From NCBI RefSeq assembly GCF_040049215.1, contig NZ_JBDZDN010000005.1, positions 186,001-250,000 on the forward strand: a stretch of DNA of 64,000 nucleotides, in the 5' to 3' direction. Numbering within the stretch: the stretch's first letter is position 1; the number at the start of each line of letters is the position of its first letter. The position numbers were made by a program, and so were the translations under genes. Below are positions 52,049 to 61,140 of this stretch, piece after piece. This DNA comes from Mesorhizobium_K sp040049215. Lineage in GTDB: Bacteria > Pseudomonadota > Alphaproteobacteria > Rhizobiales > Rhizobiaceae. Below the pieces are notes generated by a model. The model was not told the origin of the DNA, ran no database searches, and saw only the letters and a program-made list of their open reading frames with translations.

Positions 52049-52603
52049 ATGACAACAGCGATATTGGGCAGGCCGAATTCGCGCGGCAAAATTATTGCGG
52101 CAGCCGTCGAACTGGCCAAGGAGGTAGGGCCGGGACATGTGTCGCTCGATGCCGTCGCTCATCGCGCGGGCGTCTCGAAGGGCGGCCTTCTGTACAATTT
52201 CCCCTCCAAGAAGAAGCTGCTTGAGGCAATCGTTGCCTATCATCTCGATAAGTTCGAGAATGGTTTGCTCGAAAAGACGGAGATGAAGCAGGGCAAGCCG
52301 GACAGCGTCATCGCAGCCTGCGTCGAGCTCTACGAGACGGATTGCAGGGAGGGGCTGCCGCCGGCATCGGGTTTCTTGACGGCTCTGGTTGAAAATCCCG
52401 ACCTTTTGCTTCCTGTCCGGCAGTTCAGCCGCCGGCTGGTCGACAAGATTCGCTGCAACGCTTCTGATGAATGTTCTGCGCTCGTCGTATTCCTGGCGCT
52501 CGAGGGGCTGCGTTGCCTCTCTCTGCTCGACATCGACGTGCTGACCGAGGAAGAACGATACTTGGTCGTCGGTAAGCTTCACGATATGGCGAGACAAGGC
52601 TGA
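52049..52603 (+). CDS. TetR-family regulator of the RND pump
   Basis: A 184-residue repressor-like protein. The helix-turn-helix (about 30-55) is VSLDAVAHRAGVSKGGLLYN followed by FPSKKKLLEAIVAYH; the C-terminal ligand domain is helical (PVRQFSRRLVDKIRCNASDE). The ATG at 52049 has GGAGGAAA directly upstream. Divergent from the adaptor and pump genes across a dyad-rich gap, the usual arrangement for a drug-responsive repressor. Confidence 0.92.
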   Translation: MTTAILGRPNSRGKIIAAAVELAKEVGPGHVSLDAVAHRAGVSKGGLLYNFPSKKKLLEAIVAYHLDKFENGLLEKTEMKQGKPDSVIAACVELYETDCREGLPPASGFLTALVENPDLLLPVRQFSRRLVDKIRCNASDECSALVVFLALEGLRCLSLLDIDVLTEEERYLVVGKLHDMARQG

Positions 52604-53118
52604 GTCGTTTCCGCTTGAGCGTGTCGTCCAGATGAGGTGGGCGCACACAACCGTGTCTTTGATGTCGGCTGTCATGCCGTGCCTGGGGGACAGCGGACGG
52701 ACCGCGGGCGGGCGCAGTCGAGCATGCAGTTGAGAGCGGCGCAGCCGATAGCGACCTCGGTCTGCTGGGCCGAAAGGGAACGGGCCCGCAGGCGGCGGCC
52801 GATCAGCCCTTTGTAACGCCCGATGGCGGTCTCGATCAGAGCGCGCTTGCCATAGCCGGTGGACGCCTGCCATTTCAATACTCCGTCATTTGTGATCGCC
52901 CTGATGTGACCATTCCTCTAACCGGGTGGTCCGGTAGCACCCCCCGTCCCCGCCGTGATACGGGGCGGAATTACAATCCTTGCGGCAGCACTGTGTTTCT
53001 GGACGGCACCGTAGGTGGGAACGCCGTCATAGGCTACGTCGGCCGTGAACTGTCCGATCTCTGCATCAATCCGATCGAGCAGCGGCTCGACCTGCGAGGG
53101 ATCGTCGGTACCCTGATC

Positions 53119-54277
53119 GGGCCTCGTTGCGTTATTGGGCTTTCCAGGTGGGGGGAACTTGAAGTCCGCGAAATGGCGCTCGGTGGCGCCGATTTGTGGT
53201 CGGAAGGATTAGAGTTTGGTCTCTGTGCGGGATTTCGGGCGCAATACGGCCCTGGATCAGGCTGCGATCGTGACCCAGCGGCGCATGTTGAAGGCCATCG
53301 CGGCGACGAGAACCTGTGCGGCCGCTTTGGCCAGCCCGCGGTAGCGGATGACACAAAGCCGCATGCGATTCTTCCAGGTGGCGAAGGTGGTCTCGACGGC
53401 GAAGCGCTGCGTTGCGATCAGCCGGTTGAAGCGCTTCAGGCGCACCGGCAATTGCGGATGATGCTTGTTGGGCCGGCGCATCAGCCGCGCCTTGATGCCG
53501 CGCTCTTTCAGCGCCAGTTCGCGCGCCTTGGTGTGATAGGCGGCATCCGCCAGCACCGCGCCCTCGTCGCCGCAGATCAGGCCGTCCGCCTCGACCGTGT
53601 CGTTGACGGCCGTCGTGCTGACCCTGCGGATCAAGCCGGAACCCTGGTCGACACCGACATGCGCCTTGTAGCCGTAGGAGAAGCCTGCCTTGCCCTGTCG
53701 GCGCGTGAAGCCGGCATCGGGATCGCCCCGAGGTCGTCCTCTCATCCGCCGCTCCACCGGGCGGCCGCGCCGCCGCCGTCTCGATCACCGTGGCGTCCAG
53801 CATCGTGCCGCGCCGCAGGATCAGGCCGGCCTGATCCAATTGACGGTCCAGTTCGCCGAACAGCTTCTCCAGCAGTCCAGCCTCGACGAGAAGATTGCGG
53901 AAGCGGTTGAGCGTGGTGTGGTCGGGTACCCTCTCCTCGAGCGCAAGCCCGACAAAGCGGCGGAACGACAGCCGATCGGCGAGTGCGTCTTCCAACTCGC
54001 TGTCCGACAGTCCGTAGAGCGATTGCAGCAGCAGCGCCTTGAACATCACCAGCACGCTGGCCGGCCCGGCGCATTGGGCTGGCGCAGCCGAGCCAGGACC
54101 TTCTCGAACCGATACCACGTCACCAGCAACGACAGCCGATCCAGCCGGCCATTCCGGCCTACGCCCTGCGGCAGCAGCGCCTCCACGAAACTGAATTGAC
54201 CCTTGGCTTCGTCGTCATCGCGAAATCCCCATTACAAAAACTGGGAATCACAACCCGCCAATTTTGCAAAAAGGCCC
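53119..54277 (-). mobile_element. IS5-family element (type B) inserted into IS5 type A
   Basis: About 1.16 kb. Ends are imperfect inverted repeats: GGGCCTCGTTGCGTTATTGG at 53119 and, complemented, GGGCCTTTTTGCAAAATTGG at 54277. GATC is present just outside both ends, a candidate target duplication. Removing the element rejoins the type A coding sequence (SLTD followed by QGTDDPSQVE). Confidence 0.75.
53257..54215 (-). pseudogene. IS5-family transposase (type B), frameshifted
   Basis: Three frames are needed. Start region: GQFSFVEALLPQGVGRNGRL, then LSLLVTWYRFEKVLARLRQ. After a shift near 54075: VMFKALLLQSLYGLSDSELE, ERVPDHTTLNRFRNLLVEAG and MLDATVIETAAARPP, with the first catalytic Asp. After one extra G near 53760: GFSYGYKAHVGVDQGSGLIR, LADAAYHTKARELALKERGI and FAVETTFATWKNRMRLCVIR, with the last Glu. 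Two single-base lesions, so inactive as read. Confidence 0.85.
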
Positions 54278-54773
54278 GAGATCGGTCAGGCTGTGAGCGA
54301 TGATTTCGCCACTGTCGGCATTGAGCGCCAGATGCAGCTTGTGCCAGGTCCGGAACGATTTGGTGCTATGCTTCTCCTCCCACCATTGGCCGGCGCCATA
54401 GACTTTCAACGCGGTGCTGTCGACCACGACATACAGCGGCCGTCCTCGGGATGCCGCTGCCGTTTGGCCGATGGCTCCATCTCTGCGCCCTGCGGCTCAG
54501 CGTCGTATGATCGGGAACCGGCAGATCAAGACCCATCAGATCGAGCAGCGAGAGCATCAATCCCTCGCTCTGGCGCAGACGAAGCCCGAACATGCAGCCC
54601 AGCGTGAGCACCGTCTCGATGGCGAGATCGGAATAGCAGAGCTGACCGCCGCGGGTTTTTCGTCGTGGTGCCCCCCACGCGGCCAAGGCTTCCGGCGGCA
54701 CCCACAATGTCAGGCTGCCGCGAGGGCGAAGCCCCGCCTCGTACTGCGGCCAGTTCGTCACCTTGTACTTCAT

Positions 54774-55454
54774 CTTCGGTATTCGGTGACGGCGACACGC
54801 ATTGTGTTTGAAAGGCATCAGGCGACGATCGTCTCGTTGGTGATCGCACCGGCCTATCGGTAAATCCTTAAAATGCGATCCATGCACCAAAGCCGCTTAA
54901 ATAGTTAAAATCGTCACCACGGCCTAGGCAAAATACAGGTGCGCTGAGTGAACACCAATCTTGTTAACAACGTATCAACCAGCGCACGATCAGACCGCCT
55001 GGACACTCTGGCGAGATACTTCATAAGGAGCAACAAGCTTTTTGAAGCCCTTCGCCTGGAGTTCGTTCAATGATCTCTCGCGAGTCGAGATCCGCATTCC
55101 CTTCAACGGTCAATTCGAGTTGGCCCCGGGTGTGAGGCCTCTCAACCGGATAATCACCACCGCTCTCGATTCCATTTTCGGACTTGTTGTGCTAGCAAAT
55201 CTTTAGGCTCCCGTGGCTACGATCGGTCTGAACGTCGACTTCACATCGACGCCCCGCCAGGGCAATCTGTCGTCTGCCACGCAAAATACGGCGCATTGTC
55301 TGATCAGGTAGCTCAGTGCGTAGGCATGCTGGAGGAGAGGAACCCGGGATGATATTCGAGTTAGGAAGTGAGACGTTCATGGTCGGTACGCGCGGACCGC
55401 AATCAATCCGTATCATGAGCTCAAAGTTGTCTTCCACAGCCGGCGAGCCCAAAA
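54774..55454. other. Gene-free region after the nested IS5 elements
   Basis: About 680 bases. The first 80 probably hold the left end of the type A element. A minus-strand stretch near 55020-55110 reads ERSLNELQAKGFKKLVAPYE without a start or any family I recognise. An 86-codon open frame at 55192-55452 shows no resemblance to known proteins and no ribosome site. Composition is less GC-rich than the rest. Confidence 0.35.
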
Positions 55455-55721
55455 GTGAAAGTCCCCTCGTTGGTCAAATTTCTGGCCATTCCGCCTTTTG
55501 CCCGGTTCCTGAACATTGAGCCCCGGATTGCCGCCGATCGCGTCATCCTGAAGCTTTGCTTTGCCGAGCATCACATTGGAAATCCGATGATAGGGGCGCC
55601 GCACGGCGCCATCGTCGCCAGTCTCTGCGAACTTTCGGCGCTAAGGTTGCTCGCCTTCAAGGCGCGGACGGCCTCCTTGCCGCCGCGATCGCGGAGTGGG
55701 TTAGTCCAAGGCGTATTGTGA
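55455..55721 (+). pseudogene. PaaI-type hotdog thioesterase remnant
   Basis: The reading PPFARFLNIEPRIAADRVIL, then FAEHHIGNPMIGAPHGAIVA and SLCELSAL, matches the N-terminal half of PaaI/YdiI hotdog acyl-CoA thioesterases, including the HHIGNP...HGG segment with His-Gly of the active site. Further on the fold is lost in every frame, and the family length (about 140 residues) is not reached. Possibly frameshifted near 55640. Confidence 0.55.
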
Positions 55722-55797
55722 CGACCATTGCTCGATTGAGCTTTGTGTGAAAATCCGGATTTTTTTTCGAAATATAAAACGCCTGTAAATAGTTGTT

Positions 55798-56187
55798 TCA
55801 CTCATTCTTGTCGTAGAGTTCACGACTGCGCTGTATGTCAGGCCAGTTGGCTTCCAGCCAACCGATCAGCGTGCGGACCGGAATGAGAAAGCTCTTTCCT
55901 CTTTCGGTCAGCTCATACTCGACCCGAGGGGGAACTTCCGCGAACACTTCACGGATGACAAGCCCGTCGCGCTCGAGGTTGCGGAGAGTCGTCGTCAGCA
56001 TGCGCTGCGATACCCCTCCAACAGCGCGCATCAATTTTGAGAACCGCAGTCGACTCCCCGGTGCCTCAGCCAATCGTGCGATCACGAGAAGGCTCCACTT
56101 GTCAGCCATCCGGTCCAGTAGCGGTCGCACCGGACAGAGGTCGGGAGCGATGGGGCCGGCGGCATCGATCGAGATCTCAACGTTCAC
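55798..56187 (-). CDS. HxlR-family transcriptional regulator
   Basis: A winged-helix regulator of about 129 residues. Family features: CPVRPLLDRMADKWSLLVIA near the start with the typical Cys, LRFSKLMRAVGGVSQRMLTT as recognition helix, RNLERDGLVIREVFAEVPPR and VEYELTERGKSFLIPVRTL. HxlR proteins often sense electrophiles or aldehydes through the Cys. I choose the GTG at 56187, with AAGGTGA upstream; an ATG at 56220 would place the palindrome 56203-56218 inside the gene. Divergent from the DoxX-dioxygenase-QorB operon, its likely target. Confidence 0.88.
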   Translation of the reverse strand: MNVEISIDAAGPIAPDLCPVRPLLDRMADKWSLLVIARLAEAPGSRLRFSKLMRAVGGVSQRMLTTTLRNLERDGLVIREVFAEVPPRVEYELTERGKSFLIPVRTLIGWLEANWPDIQRSRELYDKNE

Positions 56188-56202
56188 GGCTTCACCTTCA
56201 TG

Positions 56203-56218
56203 GTTACACGCAGGTAAC
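56203..56218. promoter_or_regulatory. HxlR operator candidate
   Basis: A dyad GTTAC-N6-GTAAC between the HxlR gene and the divergent doxX gene. It is the only clear palindrome in this gap. Occupation by HxlR would link regulator and operon expression (inference). Confidence 0.5.
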
Positions 56219-56301
56219 ATACTTATCCGCACGTGCCTACTTCCCATGGCGTTGATTACGAATAGGATGAAAGTATCAAAAACGCACTATGGAGGAAAGC
56301 G

Positions 56302-56712
56302 ATGTCGGCAAGAAACTTGAATATCTCGTTGTGGGCCGCCCAGATCCTGCTCGCCATGGTGTTCGGGGCGGCCGGCTTCATGAAGGTGACCATGCCTCTA
56401 CCCGACCTTGCGGCGATGCTGACCTGGCCGGGCAATGTTCCGTCATGGCTGGTCCGGTTTATCGGTACGGCGGAGCTGGCCGGTGCGATCGGTATTCTCG
56501 TGCCTGCCTTGACCCGCATACAGCCATTGCTCACGCCGCTGGCGGCGCTGGGATTTGCTATCATTCAAATCCTGGCGGTGCCCGTTCACATATCGCAAGG
56601 CGATATCGCAATGGTCGGGCCAATCAACGCCATTTTGCTGGCGCTGGCGCTGTTTGTTGTCTGGGGCCGCTATCGCAAGCTTCCGATCCAGCCGAAAGCA
56701 GCGCTGACGTGA
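56302..56712 (+). CDS. DoxX family membrane protein
   Basis: A 136-residue protein with four hydrophobic segments (around AAQILLAMVFGAAGFMKV, GTAELAGAIGILVPALT, LGFAIIQILAVPVHIS and AILLALALFVVWG), the DoxX/DoxD-like fold seen in redox and stress operons, often reducing or binding quinones. A GGAGG site lies about 8 bases upstream. The dioxygenase start overlaps its stop codon. Confidence 0.88.
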   Translation: MSARNLNISLWAAQILLAMVFGAAGFMKVTMPLPDLAAMLTWPGNVPSWLVRFIGTAELAGAIGILVPALTRIQPLLTPLAALGFAIIQILAVPVHISQGDIAMVGPINAILLALALFVVWGRYRKLPIQPKAALT

Positions 56713-57524
56713 GCAGGATGCCCACCCTGTTCATCCCGCATGGTGGCGGACCATGTTTCTTCATGGACTGGGATCCTCCGCACACCTGGGACCGGATGGC
56801 GCGCTTTCTGCGCGGGGTACAGGCCAGCCTGCCGGAAAAGCCCAAAGCCGCGCTGGTAATTTCGGGCCATTGGGAGGAAGCGCAGGTCACGGTGCAGACC
56901 GGCACCAAGCCGCAGCTGCTGTTCGACTATTACGGATTTCCGGCACATACTTATCAGTTGAGCTTTCCCGCACCCGGATCACCGGATCTGGCGGCGCGGG
57001 TCATGGATCTGGTTGGGTCGGCGGGGTTTTCGGTGCGAGGCGACGCCGCGCGGGGTTATGATCACGGGGTATTCATCCCGCTGAAGCTGGTATTTCCCGA
57101 GGCGGACGTGCCGGTGGTGCAACTGTCGCTGCGTGCCGATTACGACCCGGCGGCGCATCTGGCGATGGGAGCCGCCCTGGAGCCCCTGCGTGACGAGGGC
57201 GTGCTGATCCTGGGCAGCGGCATGAGCTATCACAACATGGGCGTGCTGATGAAGAGGATGCGCGGCGGGACGCAGGACGTGGAGCCGGCTTCGCAGGTCT
57301 TTGACGACTGGCTGACCGGGGCGGTGACCGACCCGGATCCGAGCGCGCGCAATGCGGCGCTGATGGACTGGACGCGCGCGTCCGCTGCCCGCGATGCCCA
57401 CCCGCGAGAGGAACATTTCCTGCCGCTGCATGTGGTGGCGGGAGCCGCCGGAGCCGATATCGGCGTCAAGGTGCTGAACGATGTGGTGATGGGCGCGGTC
57501 GAATCCGCATTCCGTTTTGGCTGA
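56709..57524 (+). CDS. Class III extradiol ring-cleavage dioxygenase (LigB/DODA type)
   Basis: About 271 residues. Non-heme iron dioxygenase of the 4,5-DOPA/LigB family. Seen: LFIPHGGGPCFFMDW with the first His ligand, LVISGHWEEAQVTVQTG with the second, FPAHTYQLSFPAPGSP, RGYDHGVFIPLKLVFPEADV and GSGMSYHNMGVL. The GTG at 56709 overlaps the doxX stop; an ATG at 56718 is the alternative. The frame is open much farther upstream, but that part overlaps doxX and is not coding. Likely cleaves a catechol-type compound; in such stress clusters it may remove catechols or quinone precursors. Confidence 0.9.
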   Translation: MSRMPTLFIPHGGGPCFFMDWDPPHTWDRMARFLRGVQASLPEKPKAALVISGHWEEAQVTVQTGTKPQLLFDYYGFPAHTYQLSFPAPGSPDLAARVMDLVGSAGFSVRGDAARGYDHGVFIPLKLVFPEADVPVVQLSLRADYDPAAHLAMGAALEPLRDEGVLILGSGMSYHNMGVLMKRMRGGTQDVEPASQVFDDWLTGAVTDPDPSARNAALMDWTRASAARDAHPREEHFLPLHVVAGAAGADIGVKVLNDVVMGAVESAFRFG

Positions 57525-57564
57525 TGCGACTCCAATTCAAATCTGAACCTCAAGGAGCAAGATC

Positions 57565-58464
57565 ATGACAGCAATGCAGAACGGGCCGTTTCTGGTCACC
57601 GGGGCCTCGGGCCAGCTAGGCCGCCGGGTTGTGGAACTGCTGCTGGAGGGCGGAGCCGGACCGGTGATCGCTACGACGCGGTCGGTGGATAAACTGACGC
57701 GGCTGGCCGCGCAGGGCATCGAGGTGCGCAGCGCCGATTTCAGTAATCCGGTGGGCCTCAAGAATGCTTTCGCCGGAGCCAAGCGGTTGCTGATCATCAG
57801 CACCGACGCCCTGGAGCCCGGAAAGCGCCTGGTTGCTCACAACGGAGCGATCGAGGCCGCGGTGGCCGCTGGCGTTGAGCACATCGTCTACACGTCGCTT
57901 ACCAACCCTGGCCCGGACTCGCCGATCACATTTGCCGTTGATCACCGGGAAACCGAGGCTCTCTTGGTTGAAAGCGGCATCCCACATACCATCCTGCGCA
58001 ACAACCTCTACACCGATCTGTTCCTGATGAGCGCACCGCAAGCCATCACATCTGGCCAACTGTTTGCCGCTACGGGCCAGGGCCGAGCGGGCTATGTCAC
58101 CCGCGAAGATTGCGCGAGGGCGGCAGCGGCCGCTTTGATGCACGAAACCGAAACAAAAACCTACGACGTCACCGGTCCGGACCTCGTCTCACAGGCCGAT
58201 CTCGCTGCGATACTGTCGGACCTATCCGGCAAGACGATCACCTATGTCCCGATTACCGTGGATGACCTTCGTGCCGGGATGATCGCCAATGGATTGCCGC
58301 CGTCCATGGCGGAGGCCTTCGCGTCCTTTGACGAAGCAATTGCAAAAGGCCATATGGCCGTCAGCACCAATGCGGTGAAAGATCTCACCGGGAAAGCGCC
58401 TGCCAGCGTGCGCGATTTCCTCGGCAAGAACGCCGCGTCGCTGCTGGAACCGGGCGCCGCTTGA
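57565..58464 (+). CDS. QorB-like NAD(P)H:quinone oxidoreductase (NmrA/SDR-like)
   Basis: A 299-residue atypical SDR. N-terminal cofactor motif FLVTGASGQLGRRVVELLLE; IVYTSLTNPGPDSP and HRETEALLVESGIPHTILRN match the QorB/YtfG group, which reduces quinones with NADPH and lacks the usual Tyr-x-x-x-Lys. Forty bases after the dioxygenase, with AAGGAG before the ATG. Completes an HxlR-controlled set (DoxX, dioxygenase, quinone reductase) that fits catechol/quinone detoxification. Confidence 0.88.
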   Translation: MTAMQNGPFLVTGASGQLGRRVVELLLEGGAGPVIATTRSVDKLTRLAAQGIEVRSADFSNPVGLKNAFAGAKRLLIISTDALEPGKRLVAHNGAIEAAVAAGVEHIVYTSLTNPGPDSPITFAVDHRETEALLVESGIPHTILRNNLYTDLFLMSAPQAITSGQLFAATGQGRAGYVTREDCARAAAAALMHETETKTYDVTGPDLVSQADLAAILSDLSGKTITYVPITVDDLRAGMIANGLPPSMAEAFASFDEAIAKGHMAVSTNAVKDLTGKAPASVRDFLGKNAASLLEPGAA

Positions 58465-58507
58465 GAGCCTGGACGCAAAATGCGAGGCTCGCCATCTCGG
58501 GCCTTGC

Positions 58508-58533
58508 TGACTGACTTTTCAGTCACTATAGTC
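58508..58533. promoter_or_regulatory. TetR operator and promoter of the exporter operon
   Basis: A perfect dyad TGACTG-ACTTTT-CAGTCA (58508-58525) is followed by a TATAGT -10 (58527-58532), just before the TetR ATG at 58539. The dyad sits across the -35 position, so TetR binding would repress its own operon. Confidence 0.65.
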
Positions 58534-58538
58534 TTTCT

Positions 58539-59168
58539 ATGGCTGAGAAATTTCGAGCGGCACGTTCCGACGAGGAACGGCAAGCACGGCTCCAATCGAT
58601 ATTGAACGCGGCTCTGGACGCCTTCGCCGAGAAAGGTCTTGGCGCAACGCGTCTTGAGGATATCGCGACCCGGGCGGGCATCGCCAAAGGCACGATCTAT
58701 CTCTACTTCCCCTCGAAGCAGGCGGTATTCGAAGAGCTGATACGGTCCACTATCGTGCTGCCTGTCGATATCTTGCGAACTGAATTGCTGGCGCAGGATC
58801 TATCGGCGCAAACGGTATTTGGTCTCCTTTCCCACTGGGTGCGAAACGAATTTCTCGGTACGAATCGCGAGGTGATCGCGCGGCTTATCCTGTCGGAGGT
58901 CGGCCGATTTCCGGAGATTGCGGCGTTCTGTCACCGGGAACTCGTGCATCCTGTCATGGAGTTCCTGAAGCAAATCGCGCAGCGCGCGTGTGAGCGGGGC
59001 GAATTCGGATCGGATGTCCTGGTTCGCTTTCCACAGCTTGCGGTCGCATCCGTCCTGGTGGCTATAACCTGGAACGATCTGTTCCAGGACGTCGAGCCCC
59101 TCGATTTGGGAGCCATGATTGAATCCCATCTCGACCTGCTGCAGCGAGCCATGCGATCGGATCTATGA
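58539..59168 (+). CDS. TetR-family regulator of the ABC exporter
   Basis: A 209-residue regulator. DNA-binding part: LQSILNAALDAFAEKGLGAT, then EDIATRAGIAKGTIYLYFPS (about 22-60). The helical C-terminal domain ends IESHLDLLQRAMRSDL. First gene of a four-gene operon; its stop overlaps the HlyD start (ATGA). The arrangement TetR, HlyD, ABC ATPase, ABC-2 permease parallels the CecR-YbhGFSR set of enterics, which exports drugs. Confidence 0.92.
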   Translation: MAEKFRAARSDEERQARLQSILNAALDAFAEKGLGATRLEDIATRAGIAKGTIYLYFPSKQAVFEELIRSTIVLPVDILRTELLAQDLSAQTVFGLLSHWVRNEFLGTNREVIARLILSEVGRFPEIAAFCHRELVHPVMEFLKQIAQRACERGEFGSDVLVRFPQLAVASVLVAITWNDLFQDVEPLDLGAMIESHLDLLQRAMRSDL

Positions 59169-60163
59169 TAATGCGTCGGGCCGGCCTTGTGATGATAGCA
59201 GCAGGAGTGGTGTTGCCAGCCCTCTTTCTGACGAATCCGAGAAGCGATGCGTCGCTGTTCCGATTCCAAGGTTATGTCGAGGGTCAGACGATCTATGTTT
59301 CCGCGGAAGAAGCGGGAGCGATCTTTCGGATGCACGTAGATTCTGGCGATGACGTTCAACGGAATCAGACGTTGTTTAGACAGGATACTGCTCTCAAGGA
59401 GATACAACTTCAGCAGGCAGAAGCTCGTTTGCGCGAGGCGCAAGCAAGATTGCGGAACGTCGAGGCTCCCCAACAGAGGCCTGAAGAGATCGAGGTTCTC
59501 AGGGCGTCGGAGCGCCGCGCCGCAACGGCAAGTCAGCTCTCCGCCATCGAACTCGACCGTCAGCGCGAACTCTTCCGCAAGGGGGTAGCGTCGAAGGCTC
59601 TTGTCGAACAGGCCGAAGCGGCACATCAACAGAATAGCGCTGCCCAGGAGGAAATTCGGCGGCAGATTGTTGCAGCCGGGCTCGGTGGCCGTGACAACGA
59701 TATTCGCGCGGCCAAAGCCGCTGTCGACGCGGCAAAAGCCGCGCTGGCAGAGGCGTCAGAACGGATCGCCAAAGCGGAAGTCAAGGCCCCTGAAGTGGGC
59801 CGTGTGGAGGATGTCTTCTACCGCGCCGGCGAGGTCGTCGCGGCAGGCACCCCTGTGCTGGCCCTGTTGCCTGACGGCAATCTGCGGATTCGTTTTTTTG
59901 TGCCCGAGCCCGCTCTTTCTGCCCTTTCGCTCGGCGGCGCTATCCTGGTGAGCTGTGACGGATGTGCGCCCGACATCGAAGGCCGCATTACTTTTATCGC
60001 CAGGGAAGCCGAGTTCACGCCGCCAGTCATTTTCAGCGAGGAAGAACGTTCCAAACTTGTATTCAAGGTAGAAGCACGCCTCATCGACAATGAGCATGCC
60101 CTGCCCGTCGGACTTCCGGTCACCGTAGCTCCAACAACTGATGCGGTAGCGGTGAAGAGATAA
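59165..60163 (+). CDS. HlyD-family membrane fusion protein (YbhG-like)
   Basis: A 332-residue adaptor. N-terminal anchor GLVMIAAGVVLPALFLTNP; first lipoyl half GYVEGQTIYVSAEEAGAIFR; a long Gln/Ala/Arg-rich coiled coil (about 75-205, for example QLQQAEARLREAQARLRNVE); second lipoyl half KAEVKAPEVGRVEDVFYRAG; then a beta-barrel. It connects the inner-membrane ABC exporter to an outer-membrane channel. Start ATG overlaps the TetR stop; two bases separate it from the ATPase gene. Confidence 0.9.
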   Translation: MIMRRAGLVMIAAGVVLPALFLTNPRSDASLFRFQGYVEGQTIYVSAEEAGAIFRMHVDSGDDVQRNQTLFRQDTALKEIQLQQAEARLREAQARLRNVEAPQQRPEEIEVLRASERRAATASQLSAIELDRQRELFRKGVASKALVEQAEAAHQQNSAAQEEIRRQIVAAGLGGRDNDIRAAKAAVDAAKAALAEASERIAKAEVKAPEVGRVEDVFYRAGEVVAAGTPVLALLPDGNLRIRFFVPEPALSALSLGGAILVSCDGCAPDIEGRITFIAREAEFTPPVIFSEEERSKLVFKVEARLIDNEHALPVGLPVTVAPTTDAVAVKR

Positions 60164-60165
60164 TC

Positions 60166-61140
60166 ATGGACTCCCACCCCCGGTCTCCACAACAAATCAA
60201 AGCCTCCGAGGCGTTTCCGGAAGACATCGTCATCGAAGTTTCCGGCCTGACGAAATCGTTCAACGGCCGAACCGTCGTCTCTGACCTTGGCATGGAGGTC
60301 CGTCGCGGCCTCATCTACGGGTTCCTAGGCCCGAACGGCAGCGGCAAGACGACGACGATACGCATGCTTTGTGGCCTGCTTACTCCCGACGCTGGCCGTG
60401 GGACGTGCTTGGGATACGATATCCTCACTCAATCGGATGAGATCAAGCGCCATGTCGGCTACATGACGCAGCGCTTCTCGCTTTATGAGGATCTTTCGAT
60501 CCGTGAGAACCTCGAATTTGTGGCCCGCATTCATGGGCTGGACGATCCGAGGGGAGCGGCGGGAGATGCCTTGCATCACCTCGGTCTGGAGAACCGGGCG
60601 CATCAGCTTGCTGGGGAGCTGTCTGGCGGCTGGAAGCAGCGTGTCGCTCTTGGCGCCAGTATTTTGCCAGGTCCGCAACTTCTTCTTCTGGACGAACCGA
60701 CCGCTGGTGTCGACCCGAAAGCGAGACGCGACTTTTGGGACGAAATCCATCGTCTTGCGGGAGAGGGCCTGACAGTGCTCGTTTCGACGCACTACATGGA
60801 CGAGGCCGAGCGCTGCCACGAGATAGCCTATATCGCCTACGGCCGCCTGCTTGCCGAGGGAACAGTGGCTGAGGTCGTTGCGCAGTCGGGTCTTGAGATG
60901 TGGACCGTGACCGGCATAGACTTGCGTCAACTTGCCGAGACGCTTCGAGAGCGGCCCGGGGTCGACATTGTCGCGCCCTTCGGTTCGGCGCTGCATGTGG
61001 CGGGGAGAGACCCCGCGCTGCTCATGCGCGCCACTGAGGCGGCAAGAGCTGACGAACGCTACAGCTGGCGTCGCGACCAGCCGACGCTCGAAGACGTATT
61101 TATCGACCTGATGGAGCGCGGCCGCGACAACTTCGAATGA
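60166..61140 (+). CDS. ABC exporter ATP-binding protein (YbhF-like, one NBD)
   Basis: A 324-residue ABC-2-type ATPase: Walker A GFLGPNGSGKTTT (about 52-64), Q-loop MTQRFSLYEDL, signature LSGGWKQRVALGASI, Walker B LLLLDEPTAGVDPKA, H-loop VSTHYMDEAE. A C-terminal domain of about 80 residues with LEDVFIDLMERGRDNFE closes the protein, as in drug exporters. Enteric YbhF has two NBDs; here only one is present, so a homodimer is expected. The stop overlaps the permease start. Confidence 0.94.
   Translation: MDSHPRSPQQIKASEAFPEDIVIEVSGLTKSFNGRTVVSDLGMEVRRGLIYGFLGPNGSGKTTTIRMLCGLLTPDAGRGTCLGYDILTQSDEIKRHVGYMTQRFSLYEDLSIRENLEFVARIHGLDDPRGAAGDALHHLGLENRAHQLAGELSGGWKQRVALGASILPGPQLLLLDEPTAGVDPKARRDFWDEIHRLAGEGLTVLVSTHYMDEAERCHEIAYIAYGRLLAEGTVAEVVAQSGLEMWTVTGIDLRQLAETLRERPGVDIVAPFGSALHVAGRDPALLMRATEAARADERYSWRRDQPTLEDVFIDLMERGRDNFE

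Larger units (their letters stand above)
52672..54773 (-). pseudogene. IS5-family transposase (type A), split by a second IS5
   Basis: Minus strand. The front half starts at 54773 (MKYKVTNWPQYEAGLRPRGS), passes LCYSDLAIETVLTLGCMFGL and LDLMGLDLPVPDHTTLSRRA, then needs a frameshift to reach DSTALKVYGAGQWWEEKHST and NADSGEIIAHSLTD. There a second IS5 element interrupts. The gene resumes near 53115 with DPSQVEPLLDRIDAEIGQFT and DVAYDGVPTYGAV, has a stop in its middle part, and ends with WQASTGYGKRALIETAIGRY. The tail is the same family as the fragment at 2-159. Confidence 0.8.

Noticed and set aside
55295..55370. tRNA-like stretch (GGTAGCTCAGT followed by a TTCGAGT-like loop)
   Set aside because: No acceptor stem or anticodon arm can be paired; the resemblance is limited to two short motifs.
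56289..56708. N-terminal extension of the dioxygenase by 140 residues
   Set aside because: This stretch is the doxX gene in another frame; the dioxygenase fold starts at MPTLFIPHGGG.
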